Below are positions 28,219 through 37,167 of a DNA stretch of 64,000 bases, one piece after another. The notes beneath the pieces were generated by a model. The model saw nothing but the letters and a program-made list of their open reading frames with translations, made no database searches and was not told the origin of the DNA. The DNA is taken from NCBI RefSeq assembly GCF_947503465.1, contig NZ_CANNDN010000001.1, positions 558,001 through 622,000 on the forward strand. Direction: 5' to 3'. Source of the DNA: an uncultured Tateyamaria sp. Its GTDB lineage: Bacteria; Pseudomonadota; Alphaproteobacteria; Rhodobacterales; Rhodobacteraceae. Positions within the stretch are counted from its first letter, which is position 1; every line of letters begins with the position of its first letter. Both the position numbers and the translations under genes were made by a program.

Positions 28219-28478
28219 CAGCTTTTCTGTTCTGCGATCAGCTTCTCGATGCCCGCAATGATCGACTGCACGCTTGAGATGTCAAAGTCGCTTGCCTCGG
28301 GCTCGTTCGCGTTGAAGGGGACCTGGATGTCGAATTCTTCCTCGATCGCGAAAATGCTTTCGACCAGGCCAAGGCTGTCGATACCCAGGTCTTCCAAGGT
28401 ATTGTCCAAGCTGACGTCGCCGGGTTCAAGCACCGCCTGTTCCGCGACAATCTCGATGACCTTGTCCTTGATGCTCAT
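28218..28478 (-). CDS. Acyl carrier protein (dedicated, non-housekeeping)
   Basis: An 86-aa acidic carrier protein, MSIKDKVIEIVAEQAVLEPG, with the phosphopantetheine serine in LEDLGIDSLGLVESIFAIEE. The housekeeping ACP motif is DSLD; here it is DSLG, as in specialised carriers. A Pro/Asn-containing segment QVPFNANEPEASDF follows. It lies between lpxD and the KAS gene, 31 bases after lpxD, and probably serves that pair. Confidence 0.9.
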   Translation of the reverse strand: MSIKDKVIEIVAEQAVLEPGDVSLDNTLEDLGIDSLGLVESIFAIEEEFDIQVPFNANEPEASDFDISSVQSIIAGIEKLIAEQKS

Positions 28479-28509
28479 CGTCTGTCCCCTTGCCTGACTT
28501 GGGAGTGAT

Positions 28510-29601
28510 TTAGTCACTGCCATCCGACTTGGAAACCGCTTTCTTGAGGTCCGCCATGTCGCGCATCAGCCGCCCGATGCGGCGGACGTTGCGAAACACT
28601 TCGAGATTGGTTTTCATCTCGATCGCCGGATAGCCCATCATGACCTTGCCATCGCGCACCGAACTCAGCACCTTGCTGGCGGCGGCCAGAACGACGTTGT
28701 TGCCGATGGTCACGTTGTCGGACACGCCCACCTGGCCTGCCATGACAACGAAATTGCCCACAGTGACCGACCCGGCAATGCCCACGCACCCGCACAGCAG
28801 ATTGTCCTCGCCGATGACGCAATTGTGGCCGATATGAACCAGGTTATCGATCTTGGTGCGGTTACCAACCGTCGTGGGCCGGATGGTGCCGTTGTCGATG
28901 ACCGAATTGCTGCCGATCTCGACTTCGTCACCGATGACCACGGCACCCAGCGATGCAATGCGCGCCCAGGGCTGGCCGGTGGCGTGCCCCTGGTCGCCCA
29001 GCGACTCGCGCACCGCCTCGACACCGCTTTTCTCCGGCGTGACAAAGGAAAACCCGTCCCCGCCGATACGCGCGCCGGGCTGCGCAATGAAATCTGCACC
29101 GATCTGCACGCCCGCGCCAATGCTGACATGTTCTCGCAGATGGGCATTCGGGCCCAACCGTGCGCGCCACCCGACAAAGGACAAGGGGCCAATGACAGCA
29201 TCCGCGCCGATCACCGCCTCGGGCCCGATCACCGCACCGGCACCGATGGACACGTTGTCCCCCAGCACTGCAGAGGGATCAACGCTGGCCGATGGATGAA
29301 TGCCCGCGCCAAAGCCCTGTCCGGGATCGGCCATCGCCGTCAGGCGCGACATGGCAAAGCGGGGGCGCCGGGGCAGAATGGCCGCACGCAGACCCAGGCT
29401 CTCCCACGGGGCACCATCCCACAACAGCGCCGCCTGCGCGGCCCCTTCGGCAATGGCATCGGCGTATTTGGCATTGCTGGCCAGCGCCAGATCGCTAGCC
29501 GACGCCTGCGCCGGCTCGGCCAGACCCGTCACAACCAGATCGGTATCCCCAACCGCCTGCGCGTCCAGCGCATCGGCAATCTGGGCGATGGAATAACGCA
29601 T
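28510..29601 (-). CDS. lpxD: UDP-3-O-acylglucosamine N-acyltransferase (LpxD)
   Basis: A 363-aa left-handed beta-helix acyltransferase. The N-terminal uridine-binding domain (about 1-105) is followed by many hexapeptide repeats (GAGAVIGPEAVIG, GAGVQIGADFIAQP) and the catalytic IDNLVHIGHNCVIGED with His. The C-terminal helices include FRNVRRIGRLMRDMADLK. It adds the amide-linked acyl chain in lipid A synthesis. The ATG at 29601 has AAGGGGA upstream. The usual partners fabZ-lpxA are not here; instead an ACP and a KAS follow. Confidence 0.94.
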   Translation of the reverse strand: MRYSIAQIADALDAQAVGDTDLVVTGLAEPAQASASDLALASNAKYADAIAEGAAQAALLWDGAPWESLGLRAAILPRRPRFAMSRLTAMADPGQGFGAGIHPSASVDPSAVLGDNVSIGAGAVIGPEAVIGADAVIGPLSFVGWRARLGPNAHLREHVSIGAGVQIGADFIAQPGARIGGDGFSFVTPEKSGVEAVRESLGDQGHATGQPWARIASLGAVVIGDEVEIGSNSVIDNGTIRPTTVGNRTKIDNLVHIGHNCVIGEDNLLCGCVGIAGSVTVGNFVVMAGQVGVSDNVTIGNNVVLAAASKVLSSVRDGKVMMGYPAIEMKTNLEVFRNVRRIGRLMRDMADLKKAVSKSDGSD

Positions 29602-29639
29602 GAAGGGTCCCCTTGTTGCTCGTGGCTCAGGGGCCGGAT

Positions 29640-31247
29640 TTACCCCTGAACGGCGCGCAGGGCCACCCCTGCATTCGACAGCGCATTCCAGATCTTGGCG
29701 TCTCTTCCATAGATGTCGCGGCGATACTGCGTGTGCCCCTTGGGAGTGGTGAACGCCGTGCGGTAGATGATGTGCACGGGCACCGGCGCTTTCAAGTCGA
29801 CGCGTGTCTCGCGGCCCGTGGCCAGCACGGACTGGAAATACTGTTCGGGGTTGCTTTCCTGCTTGGCCAGCAGCGTATAGGCAAAGTCGAACGGATCGGC
29901 CAGCCGCACGCACCCATGGCTATAGGCACGCACCTCGCGGCCGAACAGGTTCTTGGCGGGCGTGTCGTGCAGGTAGATGTTGTGCACGTTGGGGAACATG
30001 AACTTGACCAGTCCCAGCGCATTGCCCTTCGACGGCGGCTGGCGCATGGCAAAGGGAAAGGTCTTGGCCGTGTACTGGCTGAAATTCACGGCACCCCGGT
30101 TCACCTTGCGGCCCCGACTGTCGGTGATCTCGATATGCTGGACCGCATTGCGGTTGCGTTTGAGGGCCGGCAGATATTCCTTGGTCACGATCGAACGCGG
30201 GACGTACCAGCTTGGGTTGATGACCATGAACTCCATGACATCCGAAAACTCGGGCGTGGGGCGGTCATCCTTGTTGGCGCCCACCACCGACCGCGTCTCG
30301 AAGGTCAGCTTGCCACTGTCGATCACCTTGGCGGTGAAGTCCGGGATGTTCACCAGGATATGGCGCTTGCCGCGCTCCTGATTGACCCAGCGTTCGCGTT
30401 CCATGGCGACAATGATCGATTGCAGGCGGTCCTGCACGCCTTTGTTCATTTCGGTGATGGTGGCCTGCCCGGCCACACCATCGGCAGTCATGCCATGGGC
30501 CAGTTGGAACTGCTGCACGGCGGCTTGAACGGTCGCGTCATAGGTCTGGGTGTTGGTGCGTTGCAGGAACCCCATGGCCATCAGGCGGTTGCGCAAAATG
30601 ACAACCGCATCGCCCGACTGGCCCGGCTTCAACCCGGTGCCGGGAACCTTCTGACCCCAGCCGCCCTTGGCCAGCAACCGCTCCATGCGGAGCTTTTCCT
30701 TCATCAGGGCTGTGTATTCAGTGGTCTTGGGCGCCAGCGCCTTGAAAAAACCCGATGGCGAGGATTTCGAGAAGTTCACCAGATACGATGTGCGGTCGCG
30801 ATAGGGCACCTGGCGAACAATGGCGCGGTCCACACGCGACGGGACCAGAACACCGGTCTGCAAGTCGCGCGAATATTGCAGGAACGTGCGGCTCATCTCG
30901 ACCTCGACCAGACCGCGATCGCGCTGGGTCTTGGCCGCCTTCATCTTGGCCTGAAGGCCCGCGGCATCATAGCGCGCAGCGGGCAAGCCATGATTGCCGG
31001 CCTGCGACAGGGCATCGAACAGGGCCACGCGGCGCTGGCGTTCGCGGCCCGACCGGCCCGTCCACAGGCTGTCATAGCCGTTGGCCTTGTAGAACGCGGC
31101 AATGTCCGCATCCCGTGCCGCGGCCTCGGCCACCGCCTGCTTGAAGGCCGTCACCTGGGCCGACACGGACTGCGGCGCGCCTCCGAAAAACACAGCCATC
31201 ACCAGGGCCAGCGCCATCATCCAAACCCGCGAAATCTTCACCGTCAT
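29640..31247 (-). CDS. L,D-transpeptidase, YcbB/LdtD type
   Basis: A 535-aa exported enzyme. A signal anchor (MMALALVMAVFFGGAPQSVSA) is followed by a helical scaffold domain, a peptidoglycan-binding domain (PGQSGDAVVILRNRLMAMGF ... FQLAHGMTADGVAG) and the YkuD catalytic domain with YSHGCVRLADPFDFA, where Cys is the nucleophile. It makes 3-3 crosslinks in peptidoglycan or anchors lipoproteins. It is divergent from a DUF882 gene, the same pairing as ycbB-ycbK in enterobacteria. Confidence 0.93.
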   Translation of the reverse strand: MTVKISRVWMMALALVMAVFFGGAPQSVSAQVTAFKQAVAEAAARDADIAAFYKANGYDSLWTGRSGRERQRRVALFDALSQAGNHGLPAARYDAAGLQAKMKAAKTQRDRGLVEVEMSRTFLQYSRDLQTGVLVPSRVDRAIVRQVPYRDRTSYLVNFSKSSPSGFFKALAPKTTEYTALMKEKLRMERLLAKGGWGQKVPGTGLKPGQSGDAVVILRNRLMAMGFLQRTNTQTYDATVQAAVQQFQLAHGMTADGVAGQATITEMNKGVQDRLQSIIVAMERERWVNQERGKRHILVNIPDFTAKVIDSGKLTFETRSVVGANKDDRPTPEFSDVMEFMVINPSWYVPRSIVTKEYLPALKRNRNAVQHIEITDSRGRKVNRGAVNFSQYTAKTFPFAMRQPPSKGNALGLVKFMFPNVHNIYLHDTPAKNLFGREVRAYSHGCVRLADPFDFAYTLLAKQESNPEQYFQSVLATGRETRVDLKAPVPVHIIYRTAFTTPKGHTQYRRDIYGRDAKIWNALSNAGVALRAVQG

Positions 31248-31560
31248 GTCACACCCGTTGTCGCTTTACTCAATGGTCGGCCCCTTATCCCAAAGGGCCG
31301 GGAACACTGTCCATTCACTTTGCCGCAAGGCATCCCAAGAACACCCTGCCTGATGCACCCGTGCATCGTCTCGCGCCCTTTGCGCCACATGCGACGGATT
31401 TTGCGCAAAATTTTGCCTAAATGGCTTGCGAGGTTCGGAGCACCGGATTCAGCACTTGGTAAACGAATCAAGCTATGGCATAGAAATGTTGCATCTGGGG
31501 ATGAGATGACAAATCCCGTGTAACATCACGGGCAGGCAGGCGTACGGGACGCGCAGTAAC
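31248..31560. promoter_or_regulatory. Divergent intergenic region between the L,D-transpeptidase and DUF882 genes
   Basis: This 313-base gap has no supported gene. It is less GC-rich than its flanks and holds a perfect palindrome TTTTGCGCAAAA at 31399-31410 followed by TTTTGCC, a possible regulator site between the divergent genes. No confident promoter hexamers could be assigned. Confidence 0.4.
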
Positions 31561-32130
31561 ATGACGAACAATACCTCTACGGGCATGACCCGCCGGGCCG
31601 TACTTGGCGCATTTGCAGCTACGGCAGTCACGGCGGCACCAACTTTCTCAAACGCAGCAGGGTTCTTACGCGGCGCGGGCGACATCCGCCGCCTGCGTAT
31701 GTATTCCGGCCGGACCGGTGAACGCATCGACATGATCTACTGGATCGAGGGCGATTACATCAAGGACGCCGTCAGGGAAGTGAACCACTTCATGCGGGAC
31801 TGGCGCACCGACGATGTCAAATCGATGGACCTGCGCAATGTCGACATCATGGCCGCCGCGCACAATCTGCTCGATACCGACGAACCCTACATGCTTCTGT
31901 CGGGCTATCGCAGCCCGAAAACCAACGCCATGTTGCGGTCGCGCAGCCGCGGTGTCGCGAAGAATTCGCTGCACATGAAAGGTCAGGCCGCTGACCTGCG
32001 TCTCTCCACCCGGTCGGTCGGACAGATGGCGCGCGCGGCACAAGCGTGCCGTGGTGGCGGGGTCGGCAAGTATTCCGGATCCAACTTCGTGCACATGGAT
32101 TGCGGGGTCATCCGCAGCTGGGGCCGGTAA
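31561..32130 (+). CDS. DUF882 (YcbK-like) peptidoglycan-related protein, Tat-type signal
   Basis: A 189-aa protein with a twin-arginine-like leader (MTRRAVLGAFAATAVTAAP). The domain resembles M15/YcbK peptidases: HFMRDWRTDDVKSMDLR, LLSGYRSPKTNAMLRSRSRG, NSLHMKGQAADLRL and NFVHMDCGVIRSWG. His and Asp in SLHMKGQAADLR and VHMD are the expected zinc ligands. It probably trims murein cross-bridges in the periplasm. A second ATG inside (MTRRAV) may be the true start of the Tat signal. Confidence 0.9.
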   Translation: MTNNTSTGMTRRAVLGAFAATAVTAAPTFSNAAGFLRGAGDIRRLRMYSGRTGERIDMIYWIEGDYIKDAVREVNHFMRDWRTDDVKSMDLRNVDIMAAAHNLLDTDEPYMLLSGYRSPKTNAMLRSRSRGVAKNSLHMKGQAADLRLSTRSVGQMARAAQACRGGGVGKYSGSNFVHMDCGVIRSWGR

Positions 32131-32154
32131 CAGCCTTTCCTACATCACCTTTCT

Positions 32155-32176
32155 GGGGCGCCGCGGCGCCCTTTTT
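32155..32176 (+). terminator. Rho-independent terminator after the DUF882 gene
   Basis: GGGCGC (32156-32161) and GCGCCC (32166-32171) with loop CGCG, followed by TTTTT. Confidence 0.8.
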
Positions 32177-32392
32177 CGTGCCGGGTGGTGCGCATCGAGG
32201 GGGGAATTGCACACCACCCGGTTGGGACAGTTGCTACGAACAACACCTTGGGAACGTGACCAACACGGGATTGGTTCCCGGGCCGTCAGAAAAAAATGTG
32301 CGCGGCCTTTCGCCGGACCGGACATGAAAATGTGACGTGCGTCCACTACGCGCTTACCGTGAATGACACAGACGCGTTTTCGGGGGACCCAC

Positions 32393-34351
32393 ATGACACA
32401 TTTCATCTCACGCCGCACCTTCCTTGCAACCACCGCGACCTTTGCAGCCGTGCACCCGTTCAGCCTGCGGGCCAGCACGAACCAGGCGCATCTGCGGATC
32501 ATGGAAACGACCGACCTGCACGTGCACGTCTTCCCCTACGACTACTACGCCGACCGTCCCCGCGACACGGTGGGCCTGTCGCGCACGGCTTCCATCATCG
32601 AAAGCATCCGGGCCGAGGCCACGAATTCCATGCTGATCGACAATGGCGACTTTCTGCAGGGCAACCCGATGGGCGACTACATCGCCTATGAACGGGGCAT
32701 GAAAGACGGCGACGAACATCCCATCATCACCGCCATGAACACCGTAGGCTTTGATGCCGCCACACTGGGCAACCACGAATTCAACTACGGCCTCGACTTT
32801 CTCATGAAATCGCTGGCGGGCGCCAACTTCCCCGTGGTCTGCGCCAACGTGTCCAAGCAGCAAGGCGCGGACGCCGCCGCTGACACCACCCTCGTGCCGC
32901 CTTTCGTGATCCTGGACCGCACGGTGACGGATGGCGCGGGCGAAACCCACCCGATCAAGGTCGGCCTCATCGGCTTTGTCCCGCCGCAGATCATGAACTG
33001 GGATCGCCGCCATCTCGACGGCAACGTACAGGCCCGCGACATCGTGGACACCGCCAAAACCCTCGTGCCACTGATGAAGGAACAAGGGGCCGACATCATC
33101 ATCGCACTCAGCCACTCGGGGATCGGGGCCGCCGACCACACGGACGGCATGGAAAACGCCTCCGTCCCCCTCGCTGCCGTTGACGGCATCGACGCGATCC
33201 TCACCGGCCACCACCACCAGGTCTTCCCCTCGCCCACCTATGCCGACCTGCCCGCCGTCGACGTGGCAAACGGCACGATCCACGGCAAACCGGCAGCCAT
33301 GGGCGGGTTCTGGGGCTCGCACCTCGGTGTCATCGACCTGATGCTGGAACGCGACGGATCGGAGTGGCGGATCACCGGCCACGGCTCCGAGGCGCGGCCC
33401 ATCTCCAAACGCAACGAAGACCGCTCGGTCACCGCCCTTGTCGAAGACCACCAACCGGTGCTCGACAGCGTGCAGGCCGAACACGACGCCACGCTCGCCT
33501 ATGTGCGTCGCGCCGTCGGCAAGACGGATGCGCCGCTCCACAGCTACTTCGCCCTCGTCGCCGACGACCCTTCGGTCCAGATCGTGTCGATTGCCCAAAG
33601 CTGGTACATCGCCCAGATGATGCAGGGCACCGAATACGAAGGGCTGCCGATCCTGTCCGCTGCGGCCCCCTTCAAGGCCGGTGGTCGGGGCGGCCCGGAA
33701 TACTTCACGGATGTGCCCAAGGGTGACGTGGCGATCAAGAACGTGTCTGACCTCTATCTCTACCCCAACACCGCGCGCGCCGTGCTGGTGACGGGATCGC
33801 AGGTCAAGGATTGGCTTGAACGCTCCGCCGGCATGTTCAACCAGGTCGCCCCCGGCAGCAGCGACGCCCCCCTGCTGAACCCCGACTTCCCCAGCTACAA
33901 TTTCGACGTGATGGACGGCGTGACCTACCAGATCGACCTCAGCCAACCGTCGAAATTCGACCCCAAGGGGGAGCTGATCAACGCAGAGGCCAACCGCATC
34001 GTCAACTTGAAGTTTAACGGCGAACCCATTGACCCAGAACAGAAGTTCATCATTGCCACCAACAACTACCGCGCAGGCGGCGGCGGCAACTTCCCCGGCG
34101 CCAAGGGTGACAGCGTGGTGTTCGAGGCCCCCGACACAAACCGCGACGTCATCGTGCGCTACATCGTGGAACAAGGCACGATCAGCCCCCGCGCAGACGC
34201 CAACTGGTCCTTTGCGCCGCTCGACAACACCAGCGTGCTGTTCGAAACGGGCCCAAAGGCCGCCGACTATATCGACGACGTCAAGGGCGTGATCATCGAA
34301 CCGGCAGGCGACGGCCCCGACGGCTTTGCCCGGTTCCGCATCTCGCTCTGA
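32393..34351 (+). CDS. cpdB: 2',3'-cyclic-nucleotide 2'-phosphodiesterase/3'-nucleotidase, Tat-exported
   Basis: A 652-aa two-domain enzyme. The leader [20 protein letters not shown] is a twin-arginine signal. The metallophosphoesterase domain has [40 protein letters not shown] and [10 protein letters not shown] (metal ligands). The 5'-nucleotidase C-terminal domain carries [27 protein letters not shown] and [13 protein letters not shown], the nucleotide-binding block. It salvages phosphate and nucleosides in the periplasm. Length matches the family. Confidence 0.94.
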   Translation: MTHFISRRTFLATTATFAAVHPFSLRASTNQAHLRIMETTDLHVHVFPYDYYADRPRDTVGLSRTASIIESIRAEATNSMLIDNGDFLQGNPMGDYIAYERGMKDGDEHPIITAMNTVGFDAATLGNHEFNYGLDFLMKSLAGANFPVVCANVSKQQGADAAADTTLVPPFVILDRTVTDGAGETHPIKVGLIGFVPPQIMNWDRRHLDGNVQARDIVDTAKTLVPLMKEQGADIIIALSHSGIGAADHTDGMENASVPLAAVDGIDAILTGHHHQVFPSPTYADLPAVDVANGTIHGKPAAMGGFWGSHLGVIDLMLERDGSEWRITGHGSEARPISKRNEDRSVTALVEDHQPVLDSVQAEHDATLAYVRRAVGKTDAPLHSYFALVADDPSVQIVSIAQSWYIAQMMQGTEYEGLPILSAAAPFKAGGRGGPEYFTDVPKGDVAIKNVSDLYLYPNTARAVLVTGSQVKDWLERSAGMFNQVAPGSSDAPLLNPDFPSYNFDVMDGVTYQIDLSQPSKFDPKGELINAEANRIVNLKFNGEPIDPEQKFIIATNNYRAGGGGNFPGAKGDSVVFEAPDTNRDVIVRYIVEQGTISPRADANWSFAPLDNTSVLFETGPKAADYIDDVKGVIIEPAGDGPDGFARFRISL

Positions 34352-34399
34352 TTTTATCAATTGCAGGGCGTGGGTGGCACCGCTATACCGCGCCCCAGT

Positions 34400-34476
<77 letters not shown>

Positions 34477-34488
34477 TACTTTTTATTG

Positions 34489-34589
34489 CGCTACCGCCTC
34501 GGGCTACTTGAGCGCGAAGGCTCGAGTTAGGACTTTGTCCGAACCTCTCCGCCACATCCCTTATGCGCTACCGCCTTCGGCTCCTTGAG
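34489..34589. repeat. Imperfect 27-bp direct repeat downstream of tRNA-Arg, with tRNA-3'-end-like sequence between
   Basis: Two copies starting GCGCTACCGCCT and ending CTTGAGCG lie at about 34489-34515 and 34563-34589, identical at 24 of 27 positions. Between them, near 34531-34549, is GTCCGAACCTCTCCGCCAC, which resembles the T-loop/acceptor/CCA end of a tRNA. This could be a degenerate tRNA fragment or an old integration scar; no integrase is nearby. Confidence 0.55.
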
Positions 34590-34596
34590 CGTGGCC

Positions 34597-35982
34597 CTAC
34601 TGCCGCGACCACAACGCCGTCTGCGGATAGAACTGCGACCACGCAAACCAGAACGCCTGATGGCTGCCCAGATCGGCACCCGACGCATCCACGGCCCGGA
34701 TACCGCCCGCATCCAGCTTCAGATGCACGCCGTCCAGGACAATCTCATCCCCGCGCGACAACACCAGCAGGGCAGTGCTGCGCCGAAACGCGACAGGCGT
34801 GCCCGAGGGCGCAACCACGCCAATCACGTCTTCCTGTACCGGCAATCGCGGGTCCACATCGCCCACCGGAAAAATGGGCCCGTTGGCATCCCGTGTGCTG
34901 CGAAAATCCGGATCACGCCCCAGCGCATAGCGTTCCAGCAAAACCGTTGTCTCCGGATGCTGCGCCTTCCACGTGCCCCAGTCGGTGGTGATCACGGTAG
35001 CCTGCTTCAATTGCACCCCCTTCTCGGCCAGCGGCCCGGTCACGGCCTTGCCCAGAAACGTGTCGAACACCGACATCGTTTCAATGTCATACATGACCTT
35101 GTTCGACCGGCTCAGCAAACCAGAGGTCCGCAGGATGGGGCGTTTCACCCCGGTCGGCAGATCATCGGTGAAATAGGCCTGCGCCGCCCCGCACAGCGTG
35201 CAGTACGGAATGCCCAGATCACGCCCGCCCAGGGTGTCATTGACCATCTCGCGCACCTCCATGATCTGGCGCGGATAGGCGCGATATTCACCATTCACCT
35301 CGACACCAAAGACGATATCATCGTCCTCCAGCCAGGTGGCCTCTGCCGCCGAACTCACCTCCGGGTTGTCCGCCGCCGGGATGCACCGGCATCCGTCATC
35401 CGTGGTGTCGTAAGGCCGGTCGTCAATCAGCACGCCGCCCCAGGACACCAGACGCCAGTCAATATCACCCTCGACAAAGATCTGCTCCCACCCCGGCACA
35501 ATGCCGGTATAGATCGTGCGCTTCAGCCGCAGGTAATCCGGCGGCGCCGGGATGTCCCACGCAATCAAATGATCGGTGATCGCGCCCCAATTGTCCTGCC
35601 CGTCAAAGGATTTGCCCAAAAGGTCCGACGCCGCCCCCGACAGGATATCATGCAGCGCCCCCGACGCGGCAAAGCGCATCACGTCACTGATCAGCCACGC
35701 CAGACGCGGATCACCGGACTTGGAAATCTCGGCCAGGGCCAGCGTCTGGTTTTCGTCCCAGGTGGACAGCACAATGCTGTCGACAAAGGCCACGCGCACC
35801 GCGAACTGCATCGCGGGCGACAGGTCCCCCGACGGCACAGGCGGCGGCGCGCCGAATTCCTTGATGACATAGGCGGGCACCTCTGCAGTCTGGGCCCGGC
35901 CGGACCCGGGCCAAAGCTGGGCCGCAGCCACGCAAAGGGTCAACGCAAGCCCGCGCAAAACAGTGGTCATAACCGGTGACAT
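34597..35982 (-). CDS. DUF3179 exported protein
   Basis: A 461-aa protein with an N-terminal signal segment (VLRGLALTLCVAAAQLWPGSGRA). The body carries DUF3179 features: EDDDIVFGVEVNGEYRAYP, MVNDTLGGRDLGIPYCTLCGAA (paired cysteines CTLC) and SVFDTFLGKAVTGP. Function unknown; probably periplasmic. The ATG at 35982 has AAAGG upstream. Paired cysteines suggest metal or disulfide chemistry, not demonstrated. Confidence 0.87.
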   Translation of the reverse strand: MSPVMTTVLRGLALTLCVAAAQLWPGSGRAQTAEVPAYVIKEFGAPPPVPSGDLSPAMQFAVRVAFVDSIVLSTWDENQTLALAEISKSGDPRLAWLISDVMRFAASGALHDILSGAASDLLGKSFDGQDNWGAITDHLIAWDIPAPPDYLRLKRTIYTGIVPGWEQIFVEGDIDWRLVSWGGVLIDDRPYDTTDDGCRCIPAADNPEVSSAAEATWLEDDDIVFGVEVNGEYRAYPRQIMEVREMVNDTLGGRDLGIPYCTLCGAAQAYFTDDLPTGVKRPILRTSGLLSRSNKVMYDIETMSVFDTFLGKAVTGPLAEKGVQLKQATVITTDWGTWKAQHPETTVLLERYALGRDPDFRSTRDANGPIFPVGDVDPRLPVQEDVIGVVAPSGTPVAFRRSTALLVLSRGDEIVLDGVHLKLDAGGIRAVDASGADLGSHQAFWFAWSQFYPQTALWSRQ

Positions 35983-36155
35983 GAGAAAGCCTTTCCGCGC
36001 ACCTGGCCTGCCTTGCCCGATCGGTCCGTCATGGACCCGGATCAGCCGCACAAGCCGTGTCACGCCTTGTCCAAAATCACGGCAACTGTGCCTTGTAAGC
36101 TGCGCGCCACCCAATCACGATTGCATCAGCTACCGTGAGCGCGGGACATATCGGT

Positions 36156-36923
36156 TCAGGTCTTTTCCAGGATCCAGACCTGTTCGACCGGGAACTCCTT
36201 GGCCCAGGCCGCGGGGATCGCCGCGCGTTCTCCCTCCGCCCAGTCCGGCGCATAAAGCTCGTGATACCCGCGCACTTCAAATCCGATCCTGGTAAACAAG
36301 GCCATCCAATCCGCCACCGTCAGGTTGAAACAGATGCCGCTTGGCTCGTACGCGACAGTCGTCCAATCCGCGCCCCACATCCCCTTGTAGGGGCGGTGCA
36401 GGGTCCGGTCATTGGGCATCCCATCCTCGGGCGATGTGATCAGCGAAATGGGGTGATTGCCCAGAAAGGTCAGCCGCCCGCCGGGGCGCAACAGCCGCCA
36501 GGCCTCCCGCAGCCACAGATCGGGCGTGCACCAGATCGCTGCACCATATTCCGAGATCGCGAAATCAAAGCTCTGGTCCGGCAACCCGGTCTCTTCGGCG
36601 TTGCCTTCGACAAAGGTGATATCGGCACCATGCTGCGCTGCCAGGTCCCGTGCCGTTGCCAGTTGCGCGGCAGAAACGTCAATGGCCGTCACCCGCGCGC
36701 CGCGGCGCGCCATCCATCCCGCGACATAACCGGTGCCGCACCCCAACTCGATGGCGTCCATCCCCGACATGTCATCGGGCAGAAGATGCAATCCGTCATC
36801 CGGGTTGTTCCAGGTGCCCCACTCGGGCGTCTCCATCGCCCAGGCCCGTTCTCCCATCTCGACCCAATTGGGGGCATCCTTGTCCCACAGCTCTCGGTTC
36901 ACGGCCACGTAATCGCGCGACAT
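36156..36923 (-). CDS. Class I SAM-dependent methyltransferase
   Basis: A 255-aa methyltransferase. Motif I is DAIELGCGTGYVAGWMARRG with acidic VTAIDVSAAQL after it; ITFVEGNAEETGLPDQSFDF is motif II-III; LREAWRLLRPGGRLTFLGNHP is post-motif. Substrate unknown. The ATG at 36923 has GGAG upstream; the much longer open frame is rejected. Related proteins act on small molecules or lipids. Confidence 0.9.
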   Translation of the reverse strand: MSRDYVAVNRELWDKDAPNWVEMGERAWAMETPEWGTWNNPDDGLHLLPDDMSGMDAIELGCGTGYVAGWMARRGARVTAIDVSAAQLATARDLAAQHGADITFVEGNAEETGLPDQSFDFAISEYGAAIWCTPDLWLREAWRLLRPGGRLTFLGNHPISLITSPEDGMPNDRTLHRPYKGMWGADWTTVAYEPSGICFNLTVADWMALFTRIGFEVRGYHELYAPDWAEGERAAIPAAWAKEFPVEQVWILEKT

Positions 36924-37125
36924 CAGGAATCTCCGGCAAAACCATGCGTCGCCGGACGATACTCCAAAACGCAAAAAACACGAAACCGGGTCCCCGCCCG
37001 CCGTCGGGCAGCAGCATGGCGCGCGGCTGGTTAATTTTAGCGAAACGCGGCGTGCGGTCCGCAAGCCATTGATGTCAGGCCCGTTTCACAGGCAGGCTAA
37101 GACTTCGCAAACCCGGCGCACGCCT

Positions 37126-37164
37126 TGTCCCCGCGGGGACACATCCCCTGTCCCCGCGGGGACA
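37126..37164. repeat. Two copies of a 16-bp perfect palindrome after sufS
   Basis: TGTCCCCGCGGGGACA occurs at 37126-37141 and 37149-37164, 23 bases apart, just past the sufS stop. Each can form a 6-bp stem with a CGCG loop, and together they may stabilise the operon mRNA 3' end or bind a dimeric protein. No T tract follows, so this is not a standard terminator. Confidence 0.7.
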
Positions 37165-37167
37165 GGC

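Noticed and set aside
29613-31523. A 636-codon plus-strand frame over the L,D-transpeptidase
   Set aside because: The minus-strand frame has a signal segment, PG-binding domain and SHGCVRL motif; the plus frame has no family features and is a shadow.
32408-34360. A 650-codon frame antisense to the cpdB-like gene
   Set aside because: It has no family pattern and mirrors a clear metallophosphoesterase.
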